Counted from the first letter of the stretch, positions 34,187 to 43,624 are shown. The stretch: 50,388 bases of DNA from UBA1794 sp964439955 (GCA_964439955.1 CAYTPX010000014.1:1-50388), one strand, 5' to 3'. Notes: generated by a model from the letters alone, not told the origin. Numbers and translations are program-made.

Positions 34187-35521
34187 ATGAATGCAAAAAA
34201 TGTATTAGAAGATCTGAAAAGACGTTTCCCCAACGAGCCGGAGTATCATCAGGCAGTAGAAGAAGTTGTTACTAGCATCGAAGAAGAATACAACAAACAT
34301 CCCGAATTCGAGCGCGTAAACTTGATCGAACGCCTCTGCATTCCCGACCGGGTCTTCCAGTTCCGTGTAACTTGGACGGATGACAAAGGAAATGTCCAGA
34401 CCAATATGGGCTACCGCGTACAACATAATAACGTAATCGGGCCATACAAAGGCGGACTACGCTTCCACCAATCAGTAAACTTAGGTATTTTGAAGTTCTT
34501 GGCCTTCGAACAAACGTTCAAGAATGCCCTCACCACGCTCCCAATGGGTGGTGCGAAAGGAGGTTCCGACTTTAGCCCGCGTGGGAAGAGCAACGCCGAA
34601 GTCATGCGGTTCTGCCAAGCATTCATGACCGAACTATGGCGTCATATCGGGCCCGACACGGACGTTCCGGCCGGGGACATAGGCGTGGGCGGCCGTGAGG
34701 TAGGCTATCTTTTTGGAATGTATAAGAAGTTAGCCCGCGAATTTACAGGCGTCCTCACCGGAAAAGGCATGGAATTCGGCGGTTCCCTCATCCGCCCGGA
34801 AGCCACGGGTTATGGGAACATCTATTTCCTCCAAGAGATGCTGAAGACACGGGGCATAGACATCAAAGGAAAAGTATGCCTCGTTTCCGGTAGCGGCAAC
34901 GTGGCACAGTACACCGTAGAGAAGCTGATTGAACTGGGAGCCAAGGTAGTAACGCTCTCCGACTCGAACGGTTATATCTACGACCCCGATGGCATTACCC
35001 GCGAAAAGCTCAATTACGTAATGGATTTGAAGAACATTCAACGCGGGCGCATCAAGGAGTACGCCGAAGAATACGGATGCAAATACGTCGCCGGTGCCAA
35101 GCCTTGGTTTGAAAAGGGTGATATCGCCCTTCCCTCCGCCACCCAGAACGAGATTAATGGCGAAGCGGCAAAGGCCTTGGTAGAGAATGGCGTAATTGCC
35201 GTGTCCGAGGGGGCAAACATGCCATCCACCCCCGAAGCGATCCGCATCTTCCAAGAGGCCAAATTGCTCTATGCGCCTGGCAAGGCTGCCAATGCTGGTG
35301 GTGTTTCCGTTTCGGGCTTAGAAATGTCCCAAAACTCCGAACGCTTGAGCTGGAGCGCCGAAGAGGTTGATGCAAAACTGAAAGGCATCATGCAAAATAT
35401 CCACGCGGAATGCGTGAAATATGGCACGGAGCCCGATGGCTATATCAACTATGTCAAAGGCGCCAACGTGGCAGGCTTCATGAAAGTAGCCAAAGCCATG
35501 ATGGCACAAGGTATACTCTAA
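34187..35521 (+). CDS. gdhA: NADP-type glutamate dehydrogenase
   Basis: A 444-residue hexameric-type glutamate dehydrogenase that aminates 2-oxoglutarate. The substrate-binding PMGGAKGGSDFSPRGKS contains the catalytic Lys, DVPAGDIGVGGREVGY is conserved, and the Rossmann motif is SGSGNVAQY. Length and motifs match the S50-type NADP enzymes of Bacteroidota. It has its own promoter and terminator. It makes the glutamate used by DapL and GlnN encoded downstream. Confidence 0.97.
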   Translation: MNAKNVLEDLKRRFPNEPEYHQAVEEVVTSIEEEYNKHPEFERVNLIERLCIPDRVFQFRVTWTDDKGNVQTNMGYRVQHNNVIGPYKGGLRFHQSVNLGILKFLAFEQTFKNALTTLPMGGAKGGSDFSPRGKSNAEVMRFCQAFMTELWRHIGPDTDVPAGDIGVGGREVGYLFGMYKKLAREFTGVLTGKGMEFGGSLIRPEATGYGNIYFLQEMLKTRGIDIKGKVCLVSGSGNVAQYTVEKLIELGAKVVTLSDSNGYIYDPDGITREKLNYVMDLKNIQRGRIKEYAEEYGCKYVAGAKPWFEKGDIALPSATQNEINGEAAKALVENGVIAVSEGANMPSTPEAIRIFQEAKLLYAPGKAANAGGVSVSGLEMSQNSERLSWSAEEVDAKLKGIMQNIHAECVKYGTEPDGYINYVKGANVAGFMKVAKAMMAQGIL

Positions 35522-35668
35522 AACGAAACATGACAGAGCCCTCCGGCTTCTTTGTGAAAAGGGATTGGAGGGTGAACAAGAACTTTTAGTTCGTTATTCG
35601 TAATTCATCATAAGAGAGACCCGGACAGGGTTAAGTTTTTAATCTATATTTTCCGTTATAACAAAGAA

Positions 35669-35697
35669 GGGGTGTCCGTGAGGATGTCCCTTTTTTC
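35669..35697 (+). terminator. Terminator after gdhA
   Basis: A 9-bp stem with G-T wobbles (35669-35677 with 35682-35690) and a GTGA loop, followed by TTTTTT. The rest of the 391-nt gap to dapF (35522-35912) contains only the dapF promoter. Confidence 0.75.
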
Positions 35698-35851
35698 TGC
35701 AATTTTCCCATAGGAACAATTTAGCAACGGAAATAGGGGATGTCCTTTCGATTTGAAACTTCCCGCTTACCCTTCGGGCCAATTTATTATTATCCGCTCC
35801 CATTTTAAAATAAAAGGCAACCCATATTCGGCACAGTTCCCCGCTTTGCCG

Positions 35852-35859
35852 TACTTTTG
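35852..35859 (+). promoter_or_regulatory. Promoter -7 element of dapF-dapL
   Basis: TACTTTTG, 53 nt upstream of the dapF ATG; the -33 element is weak (TTCG at 35827-35830). Confidence 0.6.
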
Positions 35860-35912
35860 CCCTGCACTTTTCAAGAAAACCCAAGGCAGTAACCGGAAAA
35901 ATATAAACCAAC

Positions 35913-36722
35913 ATGAGTAACAAGACCATAGCATTCACCAAAATGCAAGGCGCGGGCAACGACTACATTTATGTCGATACGACCCGTCACCCGCTGCCCG
36001 ACCCCGAAAAATACGCCGTACTTTGGAGTGCCTACCACACAGGCATCGGCTCCGACGGGCTGGTGCTTATCGGAGAGTCGGAACAAGCCGACTTCAGCAT
36101 GCGCATATTCAATGCCGACGGCTCAGAAGCCACCATGTGCGGCAATGCCTCCCGATGCATTGGGAAATATGTGTACGAAAAGGGATTGACCAAGAAAAAA
36201 GAAATCACGCTGGAAACCCTTTCCGGCATCAAACACCTGCAACTCCATGCCGCGGAAGACGGGACAATAAACACCGTAACCGTTGACATGGGGCAACCTG
36301 CCCTCCTCAACCCAGAGGTAGAAATCCCCGGTTCTTCCCTCAAAGGCATAGCCGTGAGCATGGGAAACCCCCACCTCGTACTCTTTGTCGACGACATTGC
36401 CCAAGTCGCAATAGAAAAAACGGGGCCCCTGCTGGAGCGACACCCGTTGTTCCCCGACCGGGTGAACGTAGAATTCGCCCAAGTGCTGGGCAGCGGCGAC
36501 GTACGCATGCGGGTCTGGGAACGCGGTTCAGGCATCACCTTGGCCTGCGGCACGGGAGCCTGTGCCACAGCCGTGGCAGGCCTCACCTCCGGACGAACCG
36601 GGCGAACCACGAGAATACGCATGGACGGCGGTGACTTGGACATCGAAATCAGAGAAAGCGACGGCCACGTCTACATGACCGGCCCAGCCACCTTCGTCTT
36701 CGAAGGAAGCATAGAATTATAA
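35913..36722 (+). CDS. dapF: Diaminopimelate epimerase
   Basis: A 269-residue PLP-independent epimerase converting LL- to meso-diaminopimelate. The two catalytic cysteines are Cys76 in MCGNASRC and Cys212 in ACGTGACA. The N-terminal FTKMQGAGNDY is diagnostic. It lies 23 nt upstream of dapL and is co-transcribed with it, so consecutive pathway steps are encoded together. Confidence 0.97.
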   Translation: MSNKTIAFTKMQGAGNDYIYVDTTRHPLPDPEKYAVLWSAYHTGIGSDGLVLIGESEQADFSMRIFNADGSEATMCGNASRCIGKYVYEKGLTKKKEITLETLSGIKHLQLHAAEDGTINTVTVDMGQPALLNPEVEIPGSSLKGIAVSMGNPHLVLFVDDIAQVAIEKTGPLLERHPLFPDRVNVEFAQVLGSGDVRMRVWERGSGITLACGTGACATAVAGLTSGRTGRTTRIRMDGGDLDIEIRESDGHVYMTGPATFVFEGSIEL

Positions 36723-36745
36723 ACGACTAACGATTCATTCGAATT

Positions 36746-37975
36746 ATGGCATCAGCAAACGAACAATTCCTTAAACTTCCAGGCAATTACCTTTTCCACG
36801 AAATCGGGCAGAAGGTAGAACAATTCAAAACCGCCCATCCCGAGGCGTCGCTCATCCGTTTAGGGATAGGCGACGTAACCCGTCCCCTCCCCGGAGCCTC
36901 CATAGAGGCCATGCAGAAAGCCGTGGCCGAACTGGGCGAGGCTGCCACCTTCCGCGGATACGGCCCCGAGCAAGGATACGACTTCCTCATACAGGCCATC
37001 ATCGAGCACGACTTCCTCCCGAGGGGAATCCACATAAAGCCCTCCGAAGTATTCGTCAGCGACGGCGCAAAAAGCGACACCGGCAACTTCGGGGACATCC
37101 TCGGCCAAGACAACAGCGTAGGGGTGACCGACCCCGTCTACCCCGTCTACATCGACTCCAACGTCATGGGCGGACGAGCCGGAGAGCTACAACCCGACGG
37201 GAAATGGTCGCGCATCACCTACCTACCCTGCACGGCCGAGAACAACTTCATACCCCAGATTCCCGACCACCGCGTAGACCTCATCTACCTATGCTATCCC
37301 AACAACCCTACGGGCACAACCCTCGGCAAGAAGGAACTCAAGAAATGGATTGACTACGCCCTAGCCAACGATTCACTCATCCTGTACGATGCAGCCTACG
37401 AGGCCTACATCCAAAATCCCGACGTGCCCCACTCCATCTACGAGATAGAAGGAGCACGCTCCTGCGCCATAGAGTTCCACAGCTTCTCCAAGACGGCCGG
37501 CTTCACCGGCGTGCGCTGCGGCTACACCATAGTGCCGGAAGAAGTGTCGGCCACCACCGCTTCCGGCCAGAAGGCTTCCCTCAACGCCCTCTGGAGCCGG
37601 CGGCAAAGCACCAAGTTCAACGGGACTTCCTACATCACCCAGCGCGGGGCCGAGGCTATCTACACAGACCAAGGGAAGCAACAAATCAAGGAACTGATCG
37701 ACTACTACATGGGCAACGCGTGCACCATGCGCCAGGCACTCCTCCAAACCGGGCTGCAAGTCTACGGCGGCACCGACGCCCCCTACCTCTGGGTAAAGAC
37801 CCCGCAAGGGATGACCTCCTGGGGATTCTTCGAACACCTGCTCCATACCTGCCACATCGTATGCACGCCCGGCGTAGGCTTCGGCCCAAGTGGCGAAGGC
37901 TACGTGCGCCTCACCGCCTTCGGCACGCACGAAGACTGCCTCCAAGCCATGGAACGCATCACGGCCAAGCTCTGA
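36746..37975 (+). CDS. dapL: LL-diaminopimelate aminotransferase
   Basis: A 409-residue PLP enzyme that converts tetrahydrodipicolinate directly to LL-diaminopimelate with glutamate as amino donor. It thereby bypasses the succinylase and acetylase routes. The PLP-binding Lys249 is in SFSKTAGFTGVRCGY. YPNNPTGT and the N-terminal NYLFHEI are typical of DapL. It is the second gene of the dapF operon. Confidence 0.97.
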   Translation: MASANEQFLKLPGNYLFHEIGQKVEQFKTAHPEASLIRLGIGDVTRPLPGASIEAMQKAVAELGEAATFRGYGPEQGYDFLIQAIIEHDFLPRGIHIKPSEVFVSDGAKSDTGNFGDILGQDNSVGVTDPVYPVYIDSNVMGGRAGELQPDGKWSRITYLPCTAENNFIPQIPDHRVDLIYLCYPNNPTGTTLGKKELKKWIDYALANDSLILYDAAYEAYIQNPDVPHSIYEIEGARSCAIEFHSFSKTAGFTGVRCGYTIVPEEVSATTASGQKASLNALWSRRQSTKFNGTSYITQRGAEAIYTDQGKQQIKELIDYYMGNACTMRQALLQTGLQVYGGTDAPYLWVKTPQGMTSWGFFEHLLHTCHIVCTPGVGFGPSGEGYVRLTAFGTHEDCLQAMERITAKL

Positions 37976-38010
37976 ACCGCAGGCGGCGGCACGCTCCCCG
38001 GCACACACAC

Positions 38011-38080
38011 CCTCCCCTTGCGACGGATTCATACGGCACAACTCCCCCAAAGCCCCGCATGAGTCCGCCGCAAGGGGAGG
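38011..38080 (+). terminator. Large hairpin after dapL
   Basis: Two 22-nt arms (38011-38032 and 38059-38080) pair at 21 of 22 positions (one G-T wobble, one mismatch) around a 26-nt loop, 35 nt past the dapL stop. No T-run follows (CACTTTCC), so it may act as a terminator or as an mRNA-stabilising 3' structure. Confidence 0.6.
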
Positions 38081-38177
38081 CACTTTCCTACCCCACATCC
38101 AGCCCGGGCACGGCAAGGGACAATGCAGGGGGAAACAAAAATGAAGGGGAAGCACACACTGTTTCTGGCAGAAAGCG

Positions 38178-38185
38178 TACCTTTG
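38178..38185 (+). promoter_or_regulatory. Promoter -7 element of glnN
   Basis: TACCTTTG, 89 nt upstream of the glnN ATG. The long leader leaves room for regulation, but no structure was recognised in it. Confidence 0.6.
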
Positions 38186-38274
38186 CAGCATACCGCGCCC
38201 CCTAAAGCCACGGGCTGAGGAGGAAAAGGCGCCGGTACAACAAACCATCTATCCCCACAAAACCCAAAGAACCT

Positions 38275-40458
38275 ATGTCCAAACTTAGATTCAGAGTCGT
38301 AGAAGCCGCCTTCAAGAAAGGGGCGGTCGAAGTGCCCACTCCGTCGAAACCCGCCTCGGAGTACTACGGGAAGTACGTGTTCAACCGCACGAAAATGTTC
38401 AAGTACCTCCCCGGAAAAATCTATCAAAAGCTAATCGGCGCCATCGACAACGGCGAGACACTCGACCGCGACATAGCCGACGCCGTGGCAGAAGGCATGA
38501 AAAAATGGGCCATGGAGCTGGGAGCCACCCACTACACCCATTGGTTCCAGCCCCTCACGGAAGGAACCGCCGAAAAGCACGACGCTTTCATCGAACACGA
38601 CGGCAACGGCGGCGTAATCGAAGAATTCAGCGGGAAATTGCTCGTGCAGCAAGAACCGGACGCGTCCAGCTTCCCCAACGGGGGCATACGCAACACGTTC
38701 GAAGCCCGCGGCTATTCTGCCTGGGACCCCTGTTCGCCGGCGTTCATCGTAGACGACACACTCTACATACCCACCATCTTCATTTCCTACACAGGGGAGT
38801 CGCTCGACTACAAAGCCCCGTTGCTCAAGTCCCTCCGCGCCATCGACAAAGCCGCCACGGAGGTATGCCATTACTTCGACCCCGAGGTCAAGAAAGTCTA
38901 CACCTACCTCGGCTGGGAACAAGAGTACTTCCTCGTCGACGAGGGGCTCTACGCCGCCCGCCCCGACTTGCTCATGACGGGACGCACCCTCATGGGGCAC
39001 GACAGTGCCAAGAACCAGCAACTCGACGACCACTACTTCGGCTCCCTCCCCGCACGGGTAGCGGCCTTCATGAAAGACTTGGAAATCGAGGCCCTCAAGC
39101 TGGGCATACCCCTCAAGACCCGCCACAACGAAGTGGCGCCCAACCAGTTCGAACTGGCACCCATCTACGAAGAATGCAACCTGGCCAACGACCATAACCT
39201 GCAAGCCATGAGCATCATGCGCCGCATCAGCCGCCGCCATGGCTTCCGTGTCTTGCTCCACGAAAAGCCGTTCAAGGGCGTAAACGGGAGCGGGAAGCAC
39301 AACAACTGGTCCTTGGGCACCGACACCGGCCTGCTTCTCATGGCACCGGGCAAGACTCCCGAAGAGAACCTGCGCTTCGTCACCTTCATCGTGAACACGT
39401 TGATGGCCGTCTACCACCACAACGGGCTACTGAAAGCCAGCATCACCACAGCCAGCAACGCGCACCGCTTGGGGGCAAACGAGGCACCGCCTGCCATCAT
39501 CTCCTGCTTCTTGGGCAAATCCATCTCCGAACTGCTCCGCCACATTGCCCAAAAAGACAACGACAGCCTCACCATGACCGGGGAGCTGGGCATGAAGCTG
39601 GACATACCTTCCATCCCCGCGCTCCTCATCGACAATACCGACCGCAACCGCACTTCGCCTTTCGCCTTCACCGGAAACCGCTTTGAATTCCGCGCCGTCG
39701 GTTCGGAAGCAAACTGTGCCTCGGCCATGATAGCCCTCAACTCCGCCGTAGCCGACCAGCTCTTCCAGTTCAAGCACGACGTAGACGCCCTCATCGAAAA
39801 AGGGAACGACAAGACTTCGGCTATACTCACCGTAATCAGGGGCTACATACACGAATGCAGCCCCATCCATTTCGACGGGAACGGATACAGCGACGAATGG
39901 AAAGAAGAGGCACTCCGCCGAGGACTCGACTGCGAAACCAGCGCCCCGCTCATCTACGACAACTATTTGAAGCCCGAGAGCGTCGCCATGTTCGAGCGCA
40001 CAGGCGTCATGACGCGGGTGGAACTGACTGCAAGGAACGAGGTGAAATGGGAAACGTACACGAAGAAAATCCAAATCGAAAGCCGCGTCTTGGGCGACCT
40101 GGCGTTGAACCACATCATCCCCGTGGCCACCGAATACCAAACGTGCCTCATCAATAACATATACAAGCTGAAGAGCATCATGCCCGAAGAGGCAGAAGAA
40201 CTATCCAGCCGCAACAAAGAACTGATCCGCGACATATCCAAGCATACAAGCTACATCAAGAAACGGGTGGACGAAATGATTGCGGCACGGAAAGTGGCAA
40301 ACAAACTGACCGACGAACGGGAGAAAGCCATCGCATACCACGACACCGTATTCCCGATGCTTGACGAAATCCGTTACCACATAGACAAGCTCGAGCTGAT
40401 TGTGGACAACGAAATGTGGACCCTGCCCAAATACCGCGAACTGCTCTTCATACGGTAA
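38275..40458 (+). CDS. glnN: Type III glutamine synthetase
   Basis: A 727-residue GSIII, the large form typical of Bacteroidota and quite unlike the roughly 470-residue GSI. It makes glutamine from glutamate, ammonia and ATP. Visible signatures are YFLVDEGLYAARPDL, KTRHNEVAPNQFELAP, VLLHEKPFKGVNGSGKHNNWS (ATP/glutamate site) and the C-terminal helical region. With gdhA 2.8 kb upstream the window holds both core ammonia-assimilation enzymes. Confidence 0.97.
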   Translation: MSKLRFRVVEAAFKKGAVEVPTPSKPASEYYGKYVFNRTKMFKYLPGKIYQKLIGAIDNGETLDRDIADAVAEGMKKWAMELGATHYTHWFQPLTEGTAEKHDAFIEHDGNGGVIEEFSGKLLVQQEPDASSFPNGGIRNTFEARGYSAWDPCSPAFIVDDTLYIPTIFISYTGESLDYKAPLLKSLRAIDKAATEVCHYFDPEVKKVYTYLGWEQEYFLVDEGLYAARPDLLMTGRTLMGHDSAKNQQLDDHYFGSLPARVAAFMKDLEIEALKLGIPLKTRHNEVAPNQFELAPIYEECNLANDHNLQAMSIMRRISRRHGFRVLLHEKPFKGVNGSGKHNNWSLGTDTGLLLMAPGKTPEENLRFVTFIVNTLMAVYHHNGLLKASITTASNAHRLGANEAPPAIISCFLGKSISELLRHIAQKDNDSLTMTGELGMKLDIPSIPALLIDNTDRNRTSPFAFTGNRFEFRAVGSEANCASAMIALNSAVADQLFQFKHDVDALIEKGNDKTSAILTVIRGYIHECSPIHFDGNGYSDEWKEEALRRGLDCETSAPLIYDNYLKPESVAMFERTGVMTRVELTARNEVKWETYTKKIQIESRVLGDLALNHIIPVATEYQTCLINNIYKLKSIMPEEAEELSSRNKELIRDISKHTSYIKKRVDEMIAARKVANKLTDEREKAIAYHDTVFPMLDEIRYHIDKLELIVDNEMWTLPKYRELLFIR

Positions 40459-40495
40459 GGCGGGAAAAACAGGGGACTGGAAAAAGAAACCCCAT

Positions 40496-40536
40496 GGAGG
40501 ATGGGCCATTCGGACACATCCTCCTTTTCTTTTTTC
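40496..40536 (+). terminator. Terminator after glnN
   Basis: A perfect 8-bp stem (40496-40503 with 40517-40524), followed by a T-rich tract to 40536. Confidence 0.8.
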
Positions 40537-40704
40537 CCGGCAAGCCATCGTGACGGGCTGCTTGTCCTTTTCTACATAGGGCTATCGCTTATCCTTTACG
40601 ACCGCATCGTCCTCGCCTCCGAATGGCGAAAAACCAACAAGGAACTGGCACGGGAAGGAAAACCCGAAGTGCTGGAAGCCGAAATCATGAACCAAGCCAC
40701 ATAA
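40501..40704 (+). CDS. Possible small membrane protein (doubtful)
   Basis: An open frame of 67 codons. The second half reads as a membrane helix (LLVLFYIGLSLILYD) followed by a charged tail (SEWRKTNKELAREGKPEVLEAE), which looks protein-like. However, the only ATG lies inside the glnN terminator stem, no TAnnTTTG promoter or clear ribosome site precedes it, and I recognise no family. It may be a real gene with a non-ATG start or a remnant of one. Confidence 0.3.
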   Translation: MGHSDTSSFSFFPASHRDGLLVLFYIGLSLILYDRIVLASEWRKTNKELAREGKPEVLEAEIMNQAT

Positions 40705-40746
40705 AGGAGGGCCTTAATGCCCGCCACCCCCCTTCCGCTTCATAGG

Positions 40747-40816
40747 AAAACCGATGCCCCTTTCCGAAAAAAGCCTCGGCACTTTTCCGAAAAGGAAGGG
40801 CACTTGTCCCTTGGAG
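40747..40816. repeat. 22-nt periodic palindromic repeat, locus 7
   Basis: Three units anchored at 40751, 40773 and 40795 (22 nt apart), between glnN and the convergent PL11 gene. The central copy has AAAAAAG, CCTCGGC and ACTTTTCC. Confidence 0.75.
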
Positions 40817-40875
40817 ACGCGGCAGTTTGGAAACGCCCCCTATCCCGCGCGGCGGAAAAAGCCACAGGAAGCCCC

Positions 40876-43452
40876 TCACCGGACATGCAGGACAAGCGCA
40901 TTCCCCTCCGCGGAAAGAGAATAAGCACAGCCTTCCAGGCCATATACCTCAAAGTCTTCCACCCGCCCGCGCAAGCTGCCGCCGGCCACAGCCAGCACAT
41001 AACGTCCGGGGCAAGCCCCGCCTTCCTGCCAGAAGAAGCGGAGGACAGCGCCCTCTTCCCAAACCCAATCGCCAAGGAGGTGGAGCGTATCGGACGAAAG
41101 ACTGGCGCCAAAGAGGTCGAAGTGCAATTCCGCACCCGTTTTCATCTCCAGCGAGTCGCCCACGGAGACCGCCATCCGTTCGCCCGCGCCGCCGATGCGC
41201 AGGATTGCGCCATACTCCATTTCGATACCCCGAGCCGCTTCGGCCTCCAAGTCCAGCTCGGCAAAGCGGTTCATCCATACCTTTGAGTTCCGCAACGCGG
41301 AGGAAACGACCGTCCGCCCCTCCCAAAGGCGCGTCGGCCCCTCATAGCGCAACTCCGGGCGCAGGGTCAGCTTGCCCGCGCCCAGTTTGTCCAATGCCAT
41401 CGTGCCGCACAACGCGCCGCCTTCCAGCAGGTAGTCGCCCGCCCCGGCCGTAGAATCTTGGTTGGCCACGGTCAGCAAACCCGGGGAACAGCCGTCCGGA
41501 AGGACCACCGTGCCGCACTTGTCCAGCAATACGCTCTGCCCGTCGGAATAAACCACCGGCTCACCGTCCAGCGTCCACGAGGCCGAAACCCATGAGGCGC
41601 TCCCGTCATGCAGCAGCTTGCCGTTGCTGATGGCCGGAGGCGGCGGCAGGAGAATCCCTTCGCGCTCCCCCAGGAAAAAGCTCACATGGGGCGGCTGGTT
41701 GTAGCCGCACATCTGCCAGCAAAGGGCTTGGCGGTACTGGCCATCGTGCAGGAGGGTATAAATACGGTGCTCCGTGGGTTCGGTCGTAAAGTAGATGCGG
41801 ATGTAGTTGTTGTCCTGCGTCCGCATGATGAATTCCTCGCGCCAGTCACCCAGGATATCCCCTTGGAAACAGGGATTCCCTTTCGTGTGGTTGTTCGTGG
41901 CGCAGCCCGAAGTGGTGAAAATCGGCCCGCGTCCGTATTTATAGATAACGCCCTCGCCCTGCCCCGCCGTGGCTTTCGACACGCTGTTATAGTCGAATGT
42001 CTCCTCGAGCAAGTCCCCGTCCCAATAGATGCGGAAGTTCTCGCTTCCCCCGCTGGCCGCCCCCTCGATAGCCTTGCGGGTCACGGCCGAATACATGGCC
42101 CGTCCGCCCCAAAGCCCCGCACCGGGGAAATCGTTGGTCACGTTGGCCGCCATGCAACGCCCGCAGTCCTTGTCCGTCGTATGCCGTAGGAGGATCTGGC
42201 CGGTGCGCCCGTCACGGAACGAAGTGCCGTAGGGGGCATGCTCATGGCACGCAAAAACCTCGAGCCCCTTATGGTACGGGTCGAAATCGCCCACGTGGAT
42301 AGCGTCGCCATGCCCCAAGCCGGTGGAGTAAAGCCCTTTCCCGTCGTGGTCCACGGTCATGGAGCCGTAAACGATTTCGTCGCATCCGTCACCGTCAATG
42401 TCGGCGATTGTCATATTATGGTTTCCCTGTCCCGCATACCCGGGATGGTCATTTGAGTCAAAGCTCCAGCGCAACTGCAATTTCTTGTCCACCACGTCGT
42501 AGGTACGCATGACGATGCGCGTGTAAATCCCGCGTGAAATAAAGAGGCTCGGGTGCTTCCCGTCCAAATAGGGCGCGCCGAAGAAGAATTTGTTGGCGCG
42601 ATGCCCATAGGAATCCTCCCAGTCGGAGGTATTTCCACGGGGGATGTATTCCACGCGGTCAAGTTCTTTGCCTGTTTCCCCGTCGATAAGGGACAGGAAC
42701 TCAGGGCCGTCGCATAGATAGGTACTGTAATTCGGGTAGTTGCCCGAAGTCCCTGCCCAACTGGCGGAGCGGTAATTGATGATGCCATCGCCGTTCGTGT
42801 CGCCAATGCGCTGCACCCCGTCGCCAAAGACCGTGCCTTCCGAGGTGCGCATGAAGACTTCCGCCTTGCCGTCCCCATCGAAATCGTAAGCGGCCACGTT
42901 GGTTTCCACATCGGTGAAGATGTTCGGCCCTACGTCGATGCACCAAAGAAACGTCCCGTCCTGCTTGTAGGCCTCGATATAGGAGTAATGCCGTGCCGAG
43001 GGGCTCCAGTCCGGATAGAGGCGCTTGAGGATGATTTCCATCTCCCCGTCGCCGTCCAAGTCGGCCACGGTGGCGTCGTTCGGCTCATAGCCCTCCACCG
43101 GGAGCTCGCGCAGCTTGATGCTCTTATAGTTCACCGGCAATACCGGGACTGGGTGGCACGGTTCGCCTTCCGCGCTGTCCTTCACGGCCGAAACCGCATA
43201 GGTGGAGGCCTCCGTGCCTGCCTCGTCCACGAAGTTCGAAGCCCCCGTGATGGGAGAGGCATTGAGCTTCACGCCGTCGCGGTAGAGGTTGTACGACGTA
43301 CCGTACCACTCCGGGCCCGTCACGCGCCAGCTCACGTAGACCCCGCCTTCCGTCTTCACGGCCACCAGCCCGCGGTCCAAGCGTTCCAGCTGCCGCTGGG
43401 CGGGAGCGGAAAGAGCAATCATGCAAAAAACGATAACAGGTATTCTTTTCAT
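40876..43452 (-). CDS. Rhamnogalacturonan lyase (PL11) with C-terminal extension
   Basis: A secreted pectin lyase of 858 residues from the ATG at 43452 (an upstream in-frame ATG at 43461 is less likely). A signal peptide (MKRIPVIVFCMIALSAPAQ) precedes an N-terminal fibronectin-like domain. The eight-bladed PL11 propeller follows, with calcium-binding DLDGDG, DFDGDGKAE, DTNGDG and DIDGDG loops (about 132-360) and WGGRAMYSA. It cleaves the rhamnose-galacturonate backbone of rhamnogalacturonan I by beta-elimination. PL11 proper ends near residue 600; about 250 further residues form a repetitive beta-rich region (LDKLGAGKLTL, LRNSKVWMN) reminiscent of passenger beta-helices. No SusCD genes are adjacent. 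Confidence 0.93.
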   Translation of the reverse strand: MKRIPVIVFCMIALSAPAQRQLERLDRGLVAVKTEGGVYVSWRVTGPEWYGTSYNLYRDGVKLNASPITGASNFVDEAGTEASTYAVSAVKDSAEGEPCHPVPVLPVNYKSIKLRELPVEGYEPNDATVADLDGDGEMEIILKRLYPDWSPSARHYSYIEAYKQDGTFLWCIDVGPNIFTDVETNVAAYDFDGDGKAEVFMRTSEGTVFGDGVQRIGDTNGDGIINYRSASWAGTSGNYPNYSTYLCDGPEFLSLIDGETGKELDRVEYIPRGNTSDWEDSYGHRANKFFFGAPYLDGKHPSLFISRGIYTRIVMRTYDVVDKKLQLRWSFDSNDHPGYAGQGNHNMTIADIDGDGCDEIVYGSMTVDHDGKGLYSTGLGHGDAIHVGDFDPYHKGLEVFACHEHAPYGTSFRDGRTGQILLRHTTDKDCGRCMAANVTNDFPGAGLWGGRAMYSAVTRKAIEGAASGGSENFRIYWDGDLLEETFDYNSVSKATAGQGEGVIYKYGRGPIFTTSGCATNNHTKGNPCFQGDILGDWREEFIMRTQDNNYIRIYFTTEPTEHRIYTLLHDGQYRQALCWQMCGYNQPPHVSFFLGEREGILLPPPPAISNGKLLHDGSASWVSASWTLDGEPVVYSDGQSVLLDKCGTVVLPDGCSPGLLTVANQDSTAGAGDYLLEGGALCGTMALDKLGAGKLTLRPELRYEGPTRLWEGRTVVSSALRNSKVWMNRFAELDLEAEAARGIEMEYGAILRIGGAGERMAVSVGDSLEMKTGAELHFDLFGASLSSDTLHLLGDWVWEEGAVLRFFWQEGGACPGRYVLAVAGGSLRGRVEDFEVYGLEGCAYSLSAEGNALVLHVR

Positions 43453-43504
43453 GGCATCCATAAAATCAAATCATCCGTTTTCGATTATCCGGGGTAAATA
43501 TAAC

Positions 43505-43602
43505 GGTTTCCCGGGAAAGTCCTTACGCCCGGGGCAAGATTTCCCGCCGCTTTTCCCGAAAAGCGCAAGCACTTTCCCCAAAAAGCGGCAAGGCTTTCCC
43601 CC
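43505..43602. repeat. 22-nt periodic palindromic repeat, locus 8
   Basis: Two near-consensus units anchored at 43563 and 43585 (22 nt apart) plus degenerate copies upstream, filling the gap between dnaG and the PL11 gene. Confidence 0.75.
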
Positions 43603-43624
43603 GACGATGCAAGGGAACAATGGC

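Noticed and set aside
36032..36643. 203-codon minus-strand frame
   Set aside because: It is antisense to dapF, whose catalytic motifs are intact.
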